11,130 nucleotides of DNA from Dictyocoela muelleri (taxonomy: Eukaryota > Microsporidia). The notes beneath the pieces are model-generated. The model saw only the letters and a program-made list of their open reading frames with translations. It made no database searches and was not told the DNA's origin. The translations under genes were made by a program, and so were the position numbers. Of the stretch, positions 7,736 to 11,130 are shown piece after piece; position 1 is the stretch's first letter; every line of letters begins with the position of its first letter. Location: NCBI GenBank assembly GCA_016256075.1, contig SDVU01000724.1:1-11130 (forward strand). The letters are read 5' to 3'.

Positions 7736-9380
7736 TATTATTCCTAGGGAGAACTATTATTATTTATTTGGGATTATATTTATATGTTTATAAGTATTAT
7801 TATTGAGAAGTATTATACTATCTATAAAAATTTACTATCAAGAATTGATATATAATTTTTATAAAAGTAATTATCTTTTTAATAAGTAATTATAATTTCA
7901 AGCTATTATAAATTTTATTTAAACTTTATATAAATTTAAAATTTTTAACCCTTTTAATAAATCTTTTAAGCGGCCTTCAAATTTACATCTTACAATGATA
8001 CATTAGAAATATTTTTAGAATAAATAAGTAACAGTTTTATAATATTAAGAGTTATGAGAATGATTGATTAAAAATATAATAAAGGTCCAAAATCTTAGAT
8101 TATAGAAAAAAATAAGATTTTTATTCTATGAAAAACGTTCTATTGTATTTGATGATGTTTTATAAATAGGGTTTTTATAATAAATTTATCATTTTTGGTA
8201 TTTTAATATTTTTTAATATTTTTATTATCATTTTTAATATTTTTATTATTCATATAAATATTTTTATTATCAAATTAAAAATTCTTTTTATCAATTTATG
8301 AATTTTTAAAATCATTATTAATTTTCTTTTTATCATTATAAATTTTTAATCATTATAATTTTTTTTTATTGATATTATAATTTTTGCTATTGATATTATT
8401 GAACTCTTCTAATTGCTAGCATTATTTCATTACATTTTAAAATTATTTTATTTATTATTATTTTTACTTTTTACATTACAAATTTAATAAAAGCATTTTT
8501 AATCACTATTTATGTGATGTAAATAGTTTTTCGGTTCTAATTTTTTCTTTATAATTATCTTGCTTTAGTTGTTTAGACAAATTTTTTATCTTTAGATCAA
8601 AATCGATTATACAATTATTTTATTTTAAGATTACTATATTTTTTTCTAGACATTATTAAATAAAAGTATTATTTTTGATTTTTTTTTCGTTTGTATTATT
8701 ATCTATAGATACTTTTTATAAATTTGATATGTTACCTGTTAAAAATATTTTTGTTAATATAATATTGTAAATACTAGAAGTTATGAAACTATAGATTGTT
8801 GATAGAGGATATTTGTTACACAAAAAATGTCATAAAAATTGTATAAAAATGTTTTTATTAATAGTATTATTATAATATTCATAATCATTATTATCACAAA
8901 AAAAATATCAGTGTTGTTTTCTTTTTAGTAAACTAAATTAAGAAATGTAAAAAAAAATAACAAAAACGTCTTGAACTTGCTAAAATAAAAACATATTTTT
9001 TTAATAATTTATAATCCTTTTCTAAAAAACATAATTATTTTTTGACTCTAATTAATATAATAATATGTTTACATTTTTTAAAAAAACCGGCTTTTAAAAT
9101 TATTAGTATATTTCATAATTAATACCACCATTATTATAATTAAAACAATTAATATTCTTATTAAAATCATTTTTATAATTTATTAATATATTTATTATTT
9201 TTTTTCAAATTCTTTATTATTTTTTCAGAACTCTTTTTTTTCATAATTTTTATTTTATAAATATTCATGAAAGTGAATTTAACTTTTCTATAAAAAGAAG
9301 AATGTAATTTTTTACAGAAAACGGTAAATTTTAAGGGTATAAAAGAAATATATATATATTTATAATTTTTTTTCATATTA
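7736..9380. other. AT-rich spacer without a gene
   Basis: About 1.6 kb of AT-rich sequence with TTTTTATTATCA/TTTTTAATATT reiterations around 8195-8345. I recognise no gene, RNA or transposon end. Short frames such as the one around 8780-8850 are too short to call. The long minus-strand frame at 9173-9454 is Lys/Ile/Phe-rich low complexity with no motif. Confidence 0.6.
8195..8345. repeat. Low-complexity tract of TTTTTATTATCA-like units
   Basis: TTTTAATATTTTTATTATCA and close variants recur several times between 8195 and 8345. No coding potential. Confidence 0.7.
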
Positions 9381-9389
9381 ATCATTACA

Positions 9390-9475
9390 TTCGTCAGCAG
9401 CCAGATTTTTCGCCAAAAGCAAAAATGGGTCACTTTTTGGGCTAAAAAACCCATTTTTTACTCCAAAAATTAACC
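9390..9475. repeat. G/C-containing fold-back block
   Basis: AAAAATGGGT (9421-9430) and ACCCATTTTT (9449-9458) form a perfect 10-bp stem with an 18-base loop. The surroundings contain more near-inverted pieces (TTTTTCGCCAAAAG against CTTTTTGGGCTAAA). The pattern of alternating A/T runs and GGG/CCC looks like a decayed palindromic or satellite-type repeat. It could also be the remains of a terminal repeat of MULE-2, but no partner was found beyond 10623. Confidence 0.55.
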
Positions 9476-9596
9476 CCTATGACCGAAATACAAATTATAA
9501 GACGTATAATAAATCAAAAAAAGAATTTTACTTTGATTATATTTATACATTTTGATCTTAAAAACTGAATTTAACTTGGTGGTGTGTTAACCGTGA
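9476..9596. other. Unassigned sequence upstream of the MULE-2 remnant
   Basis: Less AT-biased than the spacer to its left and contiguous with the MULE-2 pseudogene, so it may be 5' element sequence. GGTCT (9603-9607) and AGACC (9613-9617) form a small stem just inside the frame. No inverted-repeat partner was found downstream. Confidence 0.35.
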
Positions 9597-10623
9597 TTGT
9601 CTGGTCTTATACAGACCGATTACAAGTGTGAACATGTTATTTCGGAATATGCGCAATATTATGAAGAAGATATCTCTAAAATAAAAACACTTCTCTTTAA
9701 GAGTAAGTTATTTAATGAATTTATTGATTCTACATAGATTTCAATGATTTATATATTATGGTACTGACGGAAGTCGAGGATCTTAAAAGTGATATAAGAA
9801 CTTAGTACGAATCACTAATAAATACATTTTCAAAGAGTCGGGAAATTTTTATAACGATAATCGGTATATCCGATGAAGAAATACCAGAAATTTTACGGGA
9901 AAACTTGCGATAATGATGTTTTTCTTTCAAAGAAATAAATTTCAGTAGAATGTGGTAGAATTTTAATATTCTATACTGAAATTAATTTGGATATTTTAAG
10001 AAAATCAAATATATTTTGCTATGTTGTAGTCCCTTTTACACGTCCCCATTCAATTCATGAGAAAAATTATTATATATGGGAATTTTTGAAAAAAACGATT
10101 TTTATCATCTATGTATTCATAGAGAGAAAAACAAAAGTTTCTAATTTAAAAGTTTTATTTTTAATAGATCATAGAAAAATGTGTAAATGATCTGAAATTT
10201 TACATAGCTTTTATTTGAAATCACCGTTATTCAGTCTATAAAATCAGATTTTCCATACATAAACATAATGGTTACAATTTTAATTTTTGCCAAATAATTT
10301 ATAGGTTTTTAATTTTAAATTGATACATGACAATATTTAAAGAAGATGGCGAATTTAAAAAATTAACATAATATTTACTTTTTCTGGCTTATGTACCAGT
10401 ATCAAATGTAGGCCACGAATTATAAAAGATAATTATTAGTAGAAACAGTAGTCTTACTATTTAAAAATCGATGTTTTTTATAAAAAAAAAATATTGAAAA
10501 TGCATACATTCAATTGACAAAAGAAATACAATATTTCCAATACATGAGCGGATTTTAAAAGATTTCCCAACAATTACAAATTCTTTGGAAGTCTATCATA
10601 GGCATTTAAACAGTAAAATATAA
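9597..10623 (+). pseudogene. MULE-2: second, distinct Mutator-like transposase, degraded
   Basis: Visible parts: LIQTDYKCEHVISEYAQYYE (frame 9597-9737); after a frame change near 9735, VLTEVEDLKSDIRT, a stop at 9803, then SKSREIFITIIGISDEEIPE (to 9911); next frame VECGRILIFYTEINLDILRK, then IFCYVVVPFTRPHSIHEKNY and IYVFIERKTKVSNLKVL (to 10190), matching RILIF-L-L-W-DGTF-P-F-QLYSIHGK...KT..sYL.vL of MULEs with the DG turned into YV near 10020. From about 10270 one frame gives FCQIIYRF, FKEDGEFKKL, YLLFLAYVPVSNVGHEL, and RNTIFPIHERILKDFPTITN with SLEVYHRHLNSK, the conserved TNNxxE-H region (Glu at 10588). The stretch for the second Asp (10190-10270) is not readable. Several frame changes and at least seven stops. 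No TIRs were found. It differs from MULE-1 in the C-terminal motif, so it is a separate subfamily. Confidence 0.75.
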
Positions 10624-10662
10624 ATAAAAAACCAAAATTTACTTAGAGCAATATTAATTATT

Positions 10663-10720
10663 GTCGCACGCGCAGCGTACGCCTCGCGCCCAGCTTTAGT
10701 CGGGATCTCTCCCGCTGTAA
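10663..10720 (+). repeat. GC island, copy 2
   Basis: GTCGCACGCGCAGCGTACGC followed by CTCGCGCCCAGC and ending CGGGATCTCTCCCGCTG. It resembles the islands at 6938 and 7679. CGGGA-TCTC-TCCCG forms a 5-bp hairpin. It begins about 40 bases after the MULE-2 stop codon, so it has either landed at the MULE-2 3' end or belongs to it. Confidence 0.7.
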
Positions 10721-10739
10721 TCTTTTCATATTTTATTAT

Positions 10740-10975
10740 TATTAATTTAAAATATTGAATATTTAATTTTTAATATTTAATTTTTTTATATAAAATTTTT
10801 AATGTAATTATTTTTTATTAAAGATTTACAATATTTAATTTTGAATATTGAATTTTGAAATTTGAATTTTTTAATATTTTATTTTTTATATTAGATTTTT
10901 AATTTTTAATTTAATTTTTAATATTTAATTTTTGGCCTTAAAATTTAATTTTTATTTTTTAATTTTAATGTTTAA
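10740..10975. repeat. AT-only low-complexity tract
   Basis: Reiterated TTTAATTTTTAATATT, TTGAATATTGAATTTTGAA and similar strings. No open frame. Equivalent to 7020-7310. Confidence 0.8.
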
Positions 10976-11056
10976 TTTTATACACTAACATAGGTAGTCT
11001 TTTACAATAGTTTCTTTGTAATAAAATAAACATACTTTAAATTTTATCTTTTATTC

Positions 11057-11130
11057 ATAATTTATAATTTATAATTTATAATTTATAATTTATAATTTAT
11101 AATTTATAATTTATAATTTATAATTTATAA
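11057..11130. repeat. Tandem array of a 7-bp unit, ATAATTT
   Basis: About ten and a half perfect head-to-tail copies run to the last base of the window. The perfection contrasts with the decayed repeats nearby, so it is active slippage sequence or an assembly edge. Confidence 0.95.

Larger units (their letters stand above)
10663..11055 (+). mobile_element. Second copy of the GC-island repeat, cut by the window end
   Basis: The GC island is followed by an AT-only tract (10740-10975) and then a block with TTTTACAATAGTTT and AATAAAAT near 11001-11030, in the same order and orientation as 6938-7420. The spacing is about 100 bases shorter. The inverted closing island expected by comparison with 7679-7735 would lie beyond the window. 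Confidence 0.4.

Noticed and set aside
8780-8850. Short plus-strand peptide containing VDRGYLLHKKCHKNC
   Set aside because: It is about 20 residues with stops on both sides and no further motif in any frame nearby. Probably chance.
9173-9454. 93-codon minus-strand open frame
   Set aside because: Lys/Ile/Phe-rich low complexity, with no recognisable motif. Part of it crosses the palindromic block at 9390-9475.

Overview
This is a gene-poor, extremely AT-rich eukaryotic window (by eye well over 80% A+T). It has long homopolymers, AT microsatellites and no intact protein-coding gene. I found no rRNA, tRNA, CRISPR, operon or bacterial-type signal. Everything recognisable as coding is decayed cut-and-paste DNA transposon. 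The composition and transposon content would fit an AT-rich, intergenic-rich microsporidian or similar protist, but no host gene is present to settle that, so the organism call is weak.

Layout. Bases 1-187: a 21-22 bp minisatellite whose first units have become poly-A. 188-1144: AT-rich spacer with one fold-back hairpin. 1145-2313: a pogo/Tigger-like transposon remnant with terminal inverted repeats, a perfect 8-bp flanking direct repeat and a broken minus-strand transposase. 2314-4570: T-rich spacer; its right half may hide a very old minus-strand reading frame (3600-4230). 4571-6188: a Mutator-like element (MULE-1) with about 80-bp inverted repeats and a plus-strand transposase carrying frameshifts and stops. 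6189-6935: spacer with a repeated 25-mer. 6936-7735: a candidate non-autonomous element bounded by inverted GC-rich islands with an AT-only interior. 7736-9560: AT-rich spacer with one G/C-containing fold-back block. 9597-10623: a second, different MULE transposase pseudogene (MULE-2). 10663-11055: a second, forward copy of the GC-island element, directly after MULE-2. 11057-11130: a 7-bp AT array running off the end.

The window is best read as a transposon graveyard. Two MULE lineages and a pogo-like element supplied transposases. The GC-island repeat looks like a short dependent family, but which transposase moved it is not shown. Both ends of the window are simple tandem repeats, so it may be a complete contig that stopped in unassemblable arrays. 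The most novel item is the GC-island family. The most solid identifications are the two MULEs and the pogo-like DDE fragment.
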